Positions 32,201-41,302 are shown, numbered from the stretch's first letter. The stretch: 64,000 bases of DNA from Streptomyces sp. NRRL S-37 (GCF_000721605.1 NZ_JOIZ01000001.1:186001-250000), one strand, 5' to 3'. Translations and numbers: made by a program. The notes: generated by a model from the letters alone, not told the origin.

Positions 32201-35097
32201 GCGGGCCCCAGGAGAGCACGTCGTTCGCGGCGCTGCGCGGGCAGCTCCAGGAAGCGGCGGCCGAGTTCGCGGGTGGTCCGGACGCCCTGGAGGGCATCCT
32301 GCTCGGCATGGTCGACGACGTCGACCGGGCGGTGCGCGAGCCACTGGAGATCTTCCCCGTCTGTCATCACTCCCCCGCCTCCGCGCTCGCCATGGCGCGC
32401 CGGCTGCGTGAGAAGCAGCCCAAGGTGGTGTACCTGGAGCTGTGCGAGGACATGGCGCCGCTGCTGACCGAACTGCGCAACTGCCGGCTGCCGGTGGCGG
32501 TGCAGGCGTTCGCCGGCGACGTCGACGGCTTCCCCCAGGAGTGGGCGCCGCTGTCGGTCGTCGCGCCGGTCACCGAGGCGTCCGCCGAGTACCAGGCGAT
32601 CGCGTACGCCCTGGACACGCCGGGCGTCGAACTGGTGCTCGTCGACCGGTCCTCGGACCATGTCTTCCAGTGGGACCGCAGGGGCGGACAGGCCGGGGAG
32701 GGGACCGAGGTCCCCGAGGAGGCCGAGGCCGCGCTGCACGGTGAGGCCGTCGGCGTCGAGATCGGCGACCTGCGGCCGCGCTTCGCCGAGCTGGAGGAGC
32801 ACCTGCTGCGCCACGGCAAGGTGCGGCACTGGTCGGAGTGGTGGCACCAGTACGTCGAGGTCCCGCTCGGGGACAGCGACCACGACACCTACCGCCAGGT
32901 GATGTTCCTCATCGGCAGCCTGTTCCGGCGGCTCGCCCCCGGCGACGGGTCCCGGCTCCGGGTGGACGAGGACCGCGAGCGGTACATGTGGACGCGGATG
33001 CGCGAGCACCTGGCGGCGACCGGCACGGACCCGGAGGACTGCCTGTACGTGTGCGGGGCGTTCCACGCGGCCAGCCGGGTCGAGGAGTTCGGCGTGCGGG
33101 GCAGCTCGGACACGTTCACGATCTCGCCGCGCACCGCGACGACCTGGCAGTACGGGCTGATCCCGTCCAGCCACGCGGCGATCGAGGCGCAGTTCGGCCT
33201 CGCCGCCGGGTCGGTGTCGATCGCGGCGACGGAGTGGGCGAAGGGCCTGAAGCGGACCCGGGTGAAGCCGTATGTGCTGGAGGGGCAGGCCGGGAAGAGG
33301 AAGTCCGCGGCGAAGAAGACGGCCGTCGTCCCGGCAGCGCCGCCCGGGACGGCCGCCGCGGACAAGCTGTCCGGCTTCCTGCGGCGGCCGCCCGTGCTCG
33401 ACGGGTTCGACGAGGCCGAGCTGCTCGGCTGGTCGGTGGAGATCGTGCGGGCGGCCCGGCGCAACGGCTACCTCGCCTCCACCGCCGACGCCATCGCCGT
33501 CTTCGAGACGTCGATCCTGCTCGCCGGCATGCGGGACCGGGCCAAGCCGACGCCGTACGACTTCCAGGACGCGGCGGTCACCTGCATCGAGAAGGACAGC
33601 GTCCCGGGGCGGCGGGACGTGCGGCGCCTCGTCGAGATCATGATGGGCGGCGACCGGATCGGGCAGGTCGGCTACGAGTCGCTGCCGCCGCTCGCCCGTG
33701 ACGTGTACGACCGGCTGGCGCCGCTGGAGCTGAAGCTCGAACAGCGCGGGGTGCGCCGGGCGCTGCTGGACATGGCGTCCCGGCCGGAACTGCGGGCCTG
33801 CTCGGACGTGCTGTGGATGCTGCGGCGCCTGATGCCGCAGGGCGCGGCACGGCCGATCATGGGTGAGCGGCGGCTCGGTGAGCGGTCGATCCAGGAGTCG
33901 TGGGACCTGGCGCTCGGTACGCACCAGCGGGCCCTGATCGAGCTGGGCTACGAGGGTGTCAGCCTGGAGCAGGTCCTGGAGCAGCGGCTGCGGCGTGACG
34001 CGTACGGGCCGCGGGCGACCACGGCGACGGTGCTCGCGGCGGTCGAGGACGCGCTTCTGTACCTGCGCGGTCACCGTCTCGCCGACGAGCTGGGCACGCA
34101 CGCGCTGAAGCTGCTCGCAGCGGAGCGGAGCGTCGACGGGGCGCCGGAGGTGCTGCGGCGGGTGCGGGCGCTGCTGGCGTACTACCGCACCAGTGAGCCG
34201 GTGCTGCCGGCGTGGATCGAGTCGTTCGTCAAGACCGGTTACGCCCACTACTGCACGCTGCTGCCGACGGCGTTCCGGGACGAGGACGCGACGGTGGGGC
34301 AGGTCGCGGCGATGCTCGGCTTCCTGTTCTCCATGGAGAGCCTCGCGCTGTCGCTGGGCTGCGACCGGAACCAGCTCGAGCTCGCGGTCGCCCAGTCGCA
34401 CCCCGACGACCCGTCGAAGACGGCACTGCTGTGGGCGGCGCAGGTGCAGCTCGGCACCCTGTCACGGGCCGAGCTGCGGGCGCGGTGCGACGAGCTGCTG
34501 GACAACCCGCTGGTGGTGCCCTCCTACCCGCGCTACCTCAGCGGTTTCGTGCACGCCCTGGAGCCTGTGCCGGGGCTGGCGGACGTGGTCGTGGAGGCGG
34601 TGTCGAACGCGTTCGGGCGGCTGCCGGACTCGGTGCTGCTGCCGTGGCTGCCGCTGCTGATCACCACCCTGCGCTCCGGCGCGGCGGACCTCGCCCCGCT
34701 GATGGTCCGTGAGGCGGGGCGGATCTTCCCGGGCCGGCTGGCGGCGCTGGACGCGTGGGTGCCGCCGTGGCGGATGCCGGAGCCGGAGCCGTTCGCCGCC
34801 GCGCCCGTGGCCGATGTCCGCCGGGGCACGGCGCTGCTCACGGCGCACCCGGCGACGTGCGACGCCGTGGCGGAGCTGCTGGGCTGCGACGACGGCTGGG
34901 CGCGGCCCGACGTCCCCGCCCCGGCGGGCGTGGGGCTGCTGGCCGCGCACCCGGCGACGTGCGACGCGGTGGCGGAACTGCTGGGCTGCGACGGTACGTG
35001 GGCGGCGGCCGGCCCGTCGCCGTCGGGCGGCGCCGTCCTCACGGCCCGTCATCCGGCCACGGCGGAGGCCCTGGAGTCCCTGCTCGCCGGCGCGTGA
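32197..35097 (+). CDS. DUF5682-family protein of the MoxR-vWA system
   Basis: 966 residues, coupled to the MoxR gene (ATGA). The N-terminal 370 residues carry FPVCHHSPASALAMARRL, KVVYLELCEDMAPLL and DCLYVCGAFHAASR. The spacing of HH, E and GxxH resembles the TraB/TIKI/EreA-type hydrolase superfamily, so a hidden enzymatic role is possible (inference). A Lys/Ala-rich linker (KRKSAAKKTA) leads to a helical C-terminal half with many Leu-rich helices. Three copies of a 34-residue unit (AHPATCDAVAELLGCD) close the protein. Loss of these repeats by recombination is conceivable. Confidence 0.85.
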   Translation: MSGPQESTSFAALRGQLQEAAAEFAGGPDALEGILLGMVDDVDRAVREPLEIFPVCHHSPASALAMARRLREKQPKVVYLELCEDMAPLLTELRNCRLPVAVQAFAGDVDGFPQEWAPLSVVAPVTEASAEYQAIAYALDTPGVELVLVDRSSDHVFQWDRRGGQAGEGTEVPEEAEAALHGEAVGVEIGDLRPRFAELEEHLLRHGKVRHWSEWWHQYVEVPLGDSDHDTYRQVMFLIGSLFRRLAPGDGSRLRVDEDRERYMWTRMREHLAATGTDPEDCLYVCGAFHAASRVEEFGVRGSSDTFTISPRTATTWQYGLIPSSHAAIEAQFGLAAGSVSIAATEWAKGLKRTRVKPYVLEGQAGKRKSAAKKTAVVPAAPPGTAAADKLSGFLRRPPVLDGFDEAELLGWSVEIVRAARRNGYLASTADAIAVFETSILLAGMRDRAKPTPYDFQDAAVTCIEKDSVPGRRDVRRLVEIMMGGDRIGQVGYESLPPLARDVYDRLAPLELKLEQRGVRRALLDMASRPELRACSDVLWMLRRLMPQGAARPIMGERRLGERSIQESWDLALGTHQRALIELGYEGVSLEQVLEQRLRRDAYGPRATTATVLAAVEDALLYLRGHRLADELGTHALKLLAAERSVDGAPEVLRRVRALLAYYRTSEPVLPAWIESFVKTGYAHYCTLLPTAFRDEDATVGQVAAMLGFLFSMESLALSLGCDRNQLELAVAQSHPDDPSKTALLWAAQVQLGTLSRAELRARCDELLDNPLVVPSYPRYLSGFVHALEPVPGLADVVVEAVSNAFGRLPDSVLLPWLPLLITTLRSGAADLAPLMVREAGRIFPGRLAALDAWVPPWRMPEPEPFAAAPVADVRRGTALLTAHPATCDAVAELLGCDDGWARPDVPAPAGVGLLAAHPATCDAVAELLGCDGTWAAAGPSPSGGAVLTARHPATAEALESLLAGA
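34834..35095 (+). repeat. Three 102-bp repeats at the end of the DUF5682 gene
   Basis: Units start at 34834, 34936 and about 35038. Each encodes LLxAHPATCDAVAELLGC-type helix plus a Pro/Ala linker; the first two are almost identical in DNA, the third has diverged (ARHPATAEALESLL). Confidence 0.85.
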
Positions 35098-35170
35098 CGG
35101 CCGCGGCCGAGGTCCGGGCGGCCGCGCGGCCTCCCGGATCCGTAAGCCCTGCGACACGGTCACGAACAGG

Positions 35171-35200
35171 GGGCCGCCGCACCATGAGGTGCGGCGGCCC
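35171..35200. terminator. Bidirectional hairpin terminator
   Basis: Perfect 13-base arms GGGCCGCCGCACC / GGTGCGGCGGCCC with a four-base loop, between the converging DUF5682 and esterase genes. Confidence 0.85.
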
Positions 35201-35222
35201 GGCAGGAGCCGTCGGAGACGGC

Positions 35223-36428
35223 CTAGCTCCGCCGGACGTCCGCGAGGAACACGATCCCGTCGGTGCGGGGCAGATGGGCCGGGTCGAACGGCGCGTAGCC
35301 GAACCACGGGGACACCCGGAGCGCGGGACCGGTGTCGCCGAGCGCGGCGGACAGGCGGGCGGGGTCGACGACGCAGCGGTCCTCGGGGAGGGCGTACAGG
35401 AGGCCTTCGAGGGTGTCCGGGGGTGGTGTGTCCACCCCCTGGTGCCGGATCGTGCCGAGCGCGGTGGCCAGGAAGGCGTACCGCTCCCCGAGGCGCGCGC
35501 TCACGAGCGCGCCGGCGCTCCACCACTCCAGCCGCGGGTGGTCCCACATGCTCATCGAGCTCTTGTCCCGCTGGAGGTGACTGTTGTGGGCGTGGACGAG
35601 TACCGGGCCGCGTTCGGCGAGGGCGAGGAGGTTGCCGGCCATCATCGCGTCCCGTGTGGCCAGCAGGCGCGTCATGCGGGCGGGTGAGGGGTCGGCCGTC
35701 CAGTGGTGGTAGCGCAGCAGTCCGGTGGCGGTACGGCCGTACAGGCGCGCCCGGTCCCAGTCGTCCCGTGAGGCCGCCGTGAGCAGGTGGGGTGTCTGTG
35801 TGTCGAGCAGCGCGACGAGGTCGTCGGCGAGCAGCCGCAGCTCCCCGGCCTCGGCGGACCGGCCCACGGACCGGGACGGGTCCGTCATGACGGCCTCGTC
35901 GGTCCACCGCTCGTCGGTGCCGAGCAGGCGGTCGAGCGTGTCCGCGGTGCAGGGCAGCAGCTGCGGGTCGACGTGTGCCGCGAGGTGGTCGTGGAGGGCG
36001 GTGAGGGACTGCCGCGGGCTCGCGGGGCCGGTGATCTCCAGCGGGCCGTCCATGCCCGCGAACCGGAGCCGCTCGGACGCGGGGTGCTTCTCGTTGTACT
36101 CCCGCATCCAGCGGACGAGCGCGCGGTTGGCCGCCGACGCGCCCCACCCGTGGCTGAATCCGCGCTCCATGACGTCGTCGAGGGTGCCGGTGCCGGTGGT
36201 GACGTACGCGTCCACGGCCAGGCCCCTCACGCAGTCGCTCTCGAGCACGATCGTGCGGTAGCCCTCCTCTTCCACGAGCTGCCGGAAGAGCTCGTTGCGC
36301 AGGCCGAGCAGGGCGTCCTCGCCGTGGGTGGGCTCTCCGAGGGCCAGCAGCCGTGGGCGGGACGGGAGCAGCCCCATCACGGCTGCGGCGTCGACGGGAC
36401 GGGCGAAGTCCTTGTTCCCGGTTTCCAT
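35223..36428 (-). CDS. Erythromycin-esterase family protein
   Basis: 401 residues. Family signatures: LLALGEPTHGEDALLGLRNELF (Glu and His of the EreA active site), TIVLESDC, GFSHGWGASAANRALVRWM, VLVHAHNSHLQRD, and the end SPWFGYAPFDPAHL. Cytosolic, no signal peptide. EreA-type enzymes open macrolide lactone rings, but most actinobacterial members have unknown substrates (the superfamily includes succinoglycan-linked proteins). A divergent tandem-MerR regulator lies 57 bases away with a palindrome between, which suggests induction by a small lipophilic molecule. Confidence 0.88.
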   Translation of the reverse strand: METGNKDFARPVDAAAVMGLLPSRPRLLALGEPTHGEDALLGLRNELFRQLVEEEGYRTIVLESDCVRGLAVDAYVTTGTGTLDDVMERGFSHGWGASAANRALVRWMREYNEKHPASERLRFAGMDGPLEITGPASPRQSLTALHDHLAAHVDPQLLPCTADTLDRLLGTDERWTDEAVMTDPSRSVGRSAEAGELRLLADDLVALLDTQTPHLLTAASRDDWDRARLYGRTATGLLRYHHWTADPSPARMTRLLATRDAMMAGNLLALAERGPVLVHAHNSHLQRDKSSMSMWDHPRLEWWSAGALVSARLGERYAFLATALGTIRHQGVDTPPPDTLEGLLYALPEDRCVVDPARLSAALGDTGPALRVSPWFGYAPFDPAHLPRTDGIVFLADVRRS

Positions 36429-36430
36429 GC

Positions 36431-36448
36431 TTCAACCGTATCGTTGAA
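36431..36448. promoter_or_regulatory. MerR-type operator between esterase and regulator
   Basis: Perfect inverted repeat TTCAAC-CGTATC-GTTGAA directly beside the esterase ATG and 37 bases before the regulator start. Length and symmetry fit a MerR dimer site. Confidence 0.7.
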
Positions 36449-36485
36449 CTTTCGGTGGAAACTTGAGCGCGGTATCGTCGGCTCG

Positions 36486-37220
36486 GTGGGGCGAAACCTT
36501 CAAAGCCATGGGAAACTCAGACCCGTCGACCTGGCACGACGTCACGGTCTGTCCACGCAGGCCGTGAGGAACTACGAGGAGGCCGGCATCCTTCCCCCGG
36601 CCGGCCGCACGGCCCACGGCTACCGCACCTACACGGAGCTGCACGCGCAGGCCCTCAGCGCCTTCCTCGCCCTGGTGCCCGGGCACAGTCACCGGACGGC
36701 GACGGCGGTCATGCGGGCCGTGAACCAGGACGCGGCCGACGAGGCGTTCCGTCTGATCGACGAGAGTCACGCCCAGTTGCTCGAGGACCGGCGCACACTG
36801 CAGGCCGTGGAGGGAGCTCTCCGCGCCCTCTCCCCGGAGAGGGGGTCCGCGCGCGACACCCCCGCGCCCCGCTCGGGCCGTACGTTCATCGGCCCGCTGG
36901 CCGCGGAGCTGGGGGTGCGGCCGGCGACCTTGCGCAAGTGGGAGGAGGCCGGACTCGTGCGCCCGCGACGGGATCCGGTGACCGGGTACCGGGTCTACGA
37001 CGACGCCGACGTACGCGACGCACGGCTGGCTCACCAGCTCCGGCGCGGCGGCCACCTGCTGGGGCAGATCGCCCCGCTGATCGCACGGGTGCGGGAGGCG
37101 GGCGGAGTGGGGCCGCTGGAGGACACGTTGCGCGAGTGGCACGGCCGGCTGTCCGCCCGCGGACGGGCGATGCTCGCCGGGGCCGCGGAACTGGACGCCT
37201 ACCTCCGCGCACGCGCGTGA
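36486..37220 (+). CDS. Tandem-HTH MerR regulator (TioE-like)
   Basis: 244 residues from GTG 36486. Two MerR helix-turn-helix domains: LRPVDLARRHGLSTQAVRNY near residue 12, and FIGPLAAELGVRPATLRKWE near residue 140, followed by GYRVYDDADVRDARLAHQL. Double-HTH MerR proteins of the TioE type are typical of Streptomyces, where some govern drug-related genes. It probably binds the palindrome in the divergent promoter and controls both itself and the esterase. The frame is open far upstream, but that part overlaps the esterase gene and is shadow. Confidence 0.82.
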   Translation: MGRNLQSHGKLRPVDLARRHGLSTQAVRNYEEAGILPPAGRTAHGYRTYTELHAQALSAFLALVPGHSHRTATAVMRAVNQDAADEAFRLIDESHAQLLEDRRTLQAVEGALRALSPERGSARDTPAPRSGRTFIGPLAAELGVRPATLRKWEEAGLVRPRRDPVTGYRVYDDADVRDARLAHQLRRGGHLLGQIAPLIARVREAGGVGPLEDTLREWHGRLSARGRAMLAGAAELDAYLRARA

Positions 37221-37254
37221 AGGCCGTCGGTGTGAAGCGGGCCGGCCCCGGACG

Positions 37255-38286
37255 TCAGCCGGTCACGCCGAGGGCCCCGAGCAGCATCGGGAGCGAGTCG
37301 TGCAGCGCGCGTTGCCAGTAGGGCCAGGCGTGCGTGCCGGGGCCGTAGAAGTCGGTGGTCAGGTGCCGCGCGCCCACGCGCTTCAGCTCCGCGGCGAGGG
37401 CGTGGTTCTGGCGGTTGAAGTCGGCCTCGAGGGCGCTGGTGGCGCCCGGTGGGTCCAGGGGGCCGGTGGTGCCGTCTCCGCAGGAGAGGTACACGGGGAG
37501 GTGCTTGAGACGCTTGGCCAGGTGGAAGGGGTCGTGCGCCTCCCAGACGCGGCGCTGGGCGACCGGGTCCCCCCAGACGCGCAGGGGGTCGTCGCCCTGG
37601 CCCGCGAAGAAGCCCATGAGGCGGTCGACCGACTCGTCGTTCAGGAGGGGGTGCGCGGAGCCGGAGTAGGCGGCGGTGGCCCTGAACATCCCGGGGTGGC
37701 GGGCGGCGTACAGCAGGGCGCCCTGGCCTCCCATCGACAGGCCGGCCACGACGCGGTCGTGGCCGGCGCCCCAGTCGCGCTCCAGGAGGTGCCGCAGCTC
37801 CACGGTGTGGAAGGTCTCCCAGGCGGGGTCGCCGCCCTCGCCGTGATTCCACCAGTCGCTGTACCAGCCGTTCCAGCCGGCCTCCGGCATGACGACGAGC
37901 ACGTCGCGCAGGCTGTCGAGGGCCGCGACGTCCGTCTTGGCGGTCCATGACGTGTAGTCGCCGCAGCAGCCGTGCAGGAGCCAGAAGGTGGGCCAGTGCC
38001 GGCTCCGGTCGGCCGGGTTCCAGCCGTCGGGGGTGAGGAGACGGACGTTGACCGTCCGGCCGCCCAGGGCCGTGGAGCGGACCGTCAGGTCGAGCTGGCG
38101 GTCCGCGACCCGGGTGACCGCGACGACCTCGGCGCCGTGCGGTCTCGCGGCACCCGGGGCGGGGGCCGGGGCGGCCGTTCGGGCCGGGTCGGCCGCGCGT
38201 GCGGGGGTGGTGGGCACGAAGGTGAGGGCCAGGAGGAGGGCGAGGACGAGCCGGATGCGGGCTCGGAGGGTCAGGACGGCGGTCAC
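37255..38286 (-). CDS. Secreted alpha/beta-hydrolase esterase, antigen-85-like
   Basis: 343 residues with a Sec signal peptide (RLVLALLLALTFVPTTPARA). The hydrolase core has the oxyanion segment WPTFWLLHGCCGDYTSW, nucleophile elbow VAGLSMGGQGAL (Ser about 198), acid near PVYLSCGDGTTG and His in GPGTHAWPYW. This arrangement belongs to the esterase D / mycolyltransferase-like family; in non-mycolic actinobacteria they are general secreted esterases. Stands alone between a MerR gene and a divergent gene. Confidence 0.85.
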   Translation of the reverse strand: MTAVLTLRARIRLVLALLLALTFVPTTPARAADPARTAAPAPAPGAARPHGAEVVAVTRVADRQLDLTVRSTALGGRTVNVRLLTPDGWNPADRSRHWPTFWLLHGCCGDYTSWTAKTDVAALDSLRDVLVVMPEAGWNGWYSDWWNHGEGGDPAWETFHTVELRHLLERDWGAGHDRVVAGLSMGGQGALLYAARHPGMFRATAAYSGSAHPLLNDESVDRLMGFFAGQGDDPLRVWGDPVAQRRVWEAHDPFHLAKRLKHLPVYLSCGDGTTGPLDPPGATSALEADFNRQNHALAAELKRVGARHLTTDFYGPGTHAWPYWQRALHDSLPMLLGALGVTG

Positions 38287-38663
38287 GGCGGCTCCCTGCG
38301 GTGCGGTGCGTCACTGCATGAACGGTTCGACCGGGCTCGGGGACGGACTTGCCTCGAGGCAGGATCCACCACGGGAGCGATCCGCGACAGTACGGGTGCT
38401 CTCTTTCCCGAGGGGGGCGGGCTGAGCCGTGGGGCATATGTTCCTCACTGCTGCGTACAATCTTTTTCTGTCGTCGCAGGTCACCTCCGGTGTGCACGTG
38501 CGATTCCCGCACGGGCGGGCCGAGCGGGGCCGGCTCGTGACGCAGTCCTTCCCGCTCACCGGTCCCGAGGGCCGGCGTCGGTGCGGGCACCGTCCGCGAT
38601 CGCCCCCCGACCCGCCACCGGGCCCCGGCCCTTCGACATCCCCGTTGCCTGAGGAAGCCCTCG
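38287..38663. other. Divergent intergenic region with a possible -10 element
   Basis: 377 bases between the esterase and the coiled-coil gene. TACAAT (38456-38461) followed by CTTTTTCTG is unusually AT-rich for this genome and may be a promoter for the gene at 38664, though no convincing -35 was found. Confidence 0.35.
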
Positions 38664-40127
38664 TTGACCGACAGCACCACCCCTCGCCGGGACGGCTCTG
38701 CTCCCGTCCCGCCGTCGGCCTCCCCTTCCCCGTCGGACGTGCGTGCGGAACGCCGACGGCTCGTCGAGTCGATCGGCGCCGTCCGCCGCCTCCTCTCCGA
38801 GCGCCGCGCCTTCGAGATCGCCGACCAGCGGCGCCTCCGGCACGAGGCGAGGCAGCGAGAGCGCGTCGAGACCGCCCACGGCGAGAAACTGCACCGCATC
38901 GAGGAGGAACGGGCCCGTCAGGAGGCCTCGCTGGCCCACCTGCTCGGCGCGCTGGACGGAGAGCGCGAACGCCGGGAGGGTCAGGCCCTGTCCGTCCTGC
39001 GCCGTCAGTCCGTCGAGCGGGCCCTCGGCAGCACGTACCTCACCGCCAGCGAGGTGAACGGCATCGGCGCCGGCCTCGTCCGCAGCCTGTCGGCGCAGGG
39101 CATCAGAACCGCGGCCGACTTCGACGACGTGAGCTGGGGCAAGGCGCCGAACGGCAAGGGCGGCGACGTCCTCTACCTCCACCGCACCAAGGGCGGCAAG
39201 ATCCACATCAACGGCATCGGCGAGCACCGTGGCCGCCCGCTGCTGGAGTGGCGCCGGGCCGCCCTCGCCCGTGCGCAGGCCCGCGCCCCGCACAAGCTGC
39301 CCCCGGACGAGCGGCACCGCATCACCGAGATCATCGAGGCCGAGCGGGTCCGTCTGCGGCAGGAGGCGGCGGAGGTGCCGCGGACCGCCGAGGCGGCGCG
39401 CGCGGAAGCCGTACGGCTGCACGCCGAGGCCCTCGGCCTGCTCGACGGCGCCGCGAGCGAGGCGGCGCGGCTCGCCGCCGTACGCCGGGCGGAGTTCGAC
39501 GCGATGGCCGAGCGGCTGAGAGAGCTCCAGGACCGGTTGTCCGCCCACATCGAGGCGTACGGCGATGTCGGCCGCCGCGTCCGCCGCGCGCAGAAGCGCG
39601 CGCTGCGACCGGTCGCCGAGGTGCCGGGGCCCCTCCCCGGCATTCCGTCTCCCCGCACTCCAGAGGACGCGGCGACCGGGGTCAGCCTCACCAAGGGGAC
39701 CGGCCGGCCCGGTCCCCGCCCGGTTCCGGGTGTCCGGGCGAGCCCCGGCTGGCTGGTCCCGGTGCTCTACTTCGCCCTGACGGCCGTCGTGGGCGTGGGC
39801 GAGATGGGAGGCAACACGGCTCACCCGTACACGATGATCGTCTCCCGGCTCGTCGCCCTGGCCGCCGTGGCCGAGCTCCTGCGGCTGTGGCTGCCCCGCG
39901 TACGCGCTCGGTCCGCGGGGCCGATGCCCGACGGAACCGGCTGGCAGACATCCGGCGTCTTCCTCGCGCTGACCGCGACCGGCATGTTCGAGGACGAGCA
40001 GTCCGATGTCTTCGGGGCGGCCTGCGTCGTATCGGTCCTCGCCGCCGTGCTCTTCCTGGCGGGGACCGCCAGCCGCGTGGTGAGGACGGACGACCGCGCC
40101 GGCGAGAGTCCCACCGATCCCGCCTGA
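38664..40127 (+). CDS. Coiled-coil / helix-hairpin-helix-like membrane protein
   Basis: 487 residues; start TTG at 38664 with GAGGAAG upstream (weak choice). Order: disordered head; coiled coil (about 25-125, LRHEARQRERVETAHGEKL); an HhH-like module (about 130-200: LTASEVNGIGAGLVRSLSAQ, GIRTAADFDD, HINGIGEHRGRPLLEWRR); second coiled coil (about 215-320); Pro-rich linker; then three or four membrane helices at the C-terminus (WLVPVLYFALTAVVGVG, IVSRLVALAAVAELL). HhH modules of this form occur in kinase-linked conflict systems described around TerY-P and YegI-like kinases. A membrane-tethered nucleic-acid sensor is possible, but unproven. Confidence 0.65.
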   Translation: MTDSTTPRRDGSAPVPPSASPSPSDVRAERRRLVESIGAVRRLLSERRAFEIADQRRLRHEARQRERVETAHGEKLHRIEEERARQEASLAHLLGALDGERERREGQALSVLRRQSVERALGSTYLTASEVNGIGAGLVRSLSAQGIRTAADFDDVSWGKAPNGKGGDVLYLHRTKGGKIHINGIGEHRGRPLLEWRRAALARAQARAPHKLPPDERHRITEIIEAERVRLRQEAAEVPRTAEAARAEAVRLHAEALGLLDGAASEAARLAAVRRAEFDAMAERLRELQDRLSAHIEAYGDVGRRVRRAQKRALRPVAEVPGPLPGIPSPRTPEDAATGVSLTKGTGRPGPRPVPGVRASPGWLVPVLYFALTAVVGVGEMGGNTAHPYTMIVSRLVALAAVAELLRLWLPRVRARSAGPMPDGTGWQTSGVFLALTATGMFEDEQSDVFGAACVVSVLAAVLFLAGTASRVVRTDDRAGESPTDPA

Positions 40128-40180
40128 CCCGGCCTGGAGCCACTCCTGACCGGGAGCACGCCCGGGAGACCGGACACCGC

Positions 40181-41302
40181 TCACCCGCCGCCCCCGGCGG
40201 AGGCGATGCTGCGGTGCCGGGTGGCGCCGTGGGTGAAGTCGGGGACGCCCGAGGTGCCCTCACGCAGGTCGTCCAGGAACTGCCGGTAGGCGTGGGCGAC
40301 CGCGTAGGCCGGCGCGTCGGCACGCGGGTCCAGGTGCGGGACGCGGAGGTACGGTTCCGGCACCGCGAGGGGGGCGAGGCCGGTGGACGTGCCGCGGCCG
40401 CCCTCCAGAGTGAGCGGGCTGAGCTGGGGGTGGCCGACCGGGGCGGTGAGGACGAGGTCGCCCTCGGTGCCGTTGATCTCCCAGCGGAAGTTGGTGCCCC
40501 GGGACATGCCTCCGCGGTAGTGGAAGGTGGCCACCGCGCCGCCGGGGAGCCGTCCCGAGGCCACCACCTGGTCGGCGGCGGTCATGGGCACGGGCTGTCC
40601 GCTCTCGGTGTCCACGGCCGACGTACGGCGCGACGCCAGGTGGATCCGCAGTTCCTCGGGTTCCCCCAGGACGGACGCGAGCCCGTCGAGGGCGTGGCCG
40701 AACGGAACGGTCAGCAGCGTCGCGCCGTTGGCGGCGTCGAGCACGTAGTGATCGCCGGGGCCGACGGTGGCGCCCCAGGCGCCGCCGGATCCGACGACCG
40801 TCGTGGACAGCACCTCCCCCACGTATCCGTCGGCCACGAGGTCCCGTACGTGGGCGAGGACCGGGTGCGACCGGGCCTGGAGTCCGACGGCGGTCGGCAC
40901 GCAGCGGTCGCGCGCCAGCCGGGCCATGTCCTCGGCCTCCGCGAGCCCGTTGCCCAGCGGCCATTCGCACAGCACGCCCTTGCCGGCGTTCAGCGCCGCG
41001 GTCACCAGCTCCCGGTGGTGCGGCACCTTCACCGCCACGACCACGAGGTCCACCTCGTCGCAGGCGGCCAGCTCGGCCGCGGTCCCGAAGGTGCGGGGCA
41101 CACCGTGTTTTTGTCCGGAGAGCTCCGCCGACCGCTTCGAGCTCGTGCTCAGCGCCCTCAGTTCGTAGCCCGGGACGGCGCGCAGGGCCGGCAGGTGGGA
41201 ACGCTCGGCCCAGCTCCCCCGAGCACCGAGTCCGATGATGCCCACTCCGATGGGCTTCTCGGACCGGGCCAGCTCGGCGAGCGGTGATGCGGATGTGTTC
41301 AT
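40181..41302 (-). CDS. Gfo/Idh/MocA-family oxidoreductase
   Basis: 373 residues. Rossmann start IGVGIIGLGARGSWAE (about 18-33), the EWPLGNG block (Glu-Lys-Pro in canonical members; here E-W-P, so the usual catalytic Lys is missing) and a C-terminal beta-sheet domain (RWEINGTEGDLVLTAPVG). NAD(P)-dependent sugar or cyclitol dehydrogenases use that Lys, so the reaction may differ. A MarR gene diverges from it, and two palindromes lie between. Confidence 0.85.
   Translation of the reverse strand: MNTSASPLAELARSEKPIGVGIIGLGARGSWAERSHLPALRAVPGYELRALSTSSKRSAELSGQKHGVPRTFGTAAELAACDEVDLVVVAVKVPHHRELVTAALNAGKGVLCEWPLGNGLAEAEDMARLARDRCVPTAVGLQARSHPVLAHVRDLVADGYVGEVLSTTVVGSGGAWGATVGPGDHYVLDAANGATLLTVPFGHALDGLASVLGEPEELRIHLASRRTSAVDTESGQPVPMTAADQVVASGRLPGGAVATFHYRGGMSRGTNFRWEINGTEGDLVLTAPVGHPQLSPLTLEGGRGTSTGLAPLAVPEPYLRVPHLDPRADAPAYAVAHAYRQFLDDLREGTSGVPDFTHGATRHRSIASAGGGG

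Noticed and set aside
31027..34401. 1124-residue minus-strand frame opposite MoxR and DUF5682 genes
   Set aside because: Arg/His/Gln-rich shadow frame without domains.
3..35097. CRISPR array or prophage in the defence-like half of the window
   Set aside because: No regularly spaced short repeats with unique spacers, no integrase, capsid, terminase or tRNA attachment site were found. The repeats seen are in-gene or tandem.
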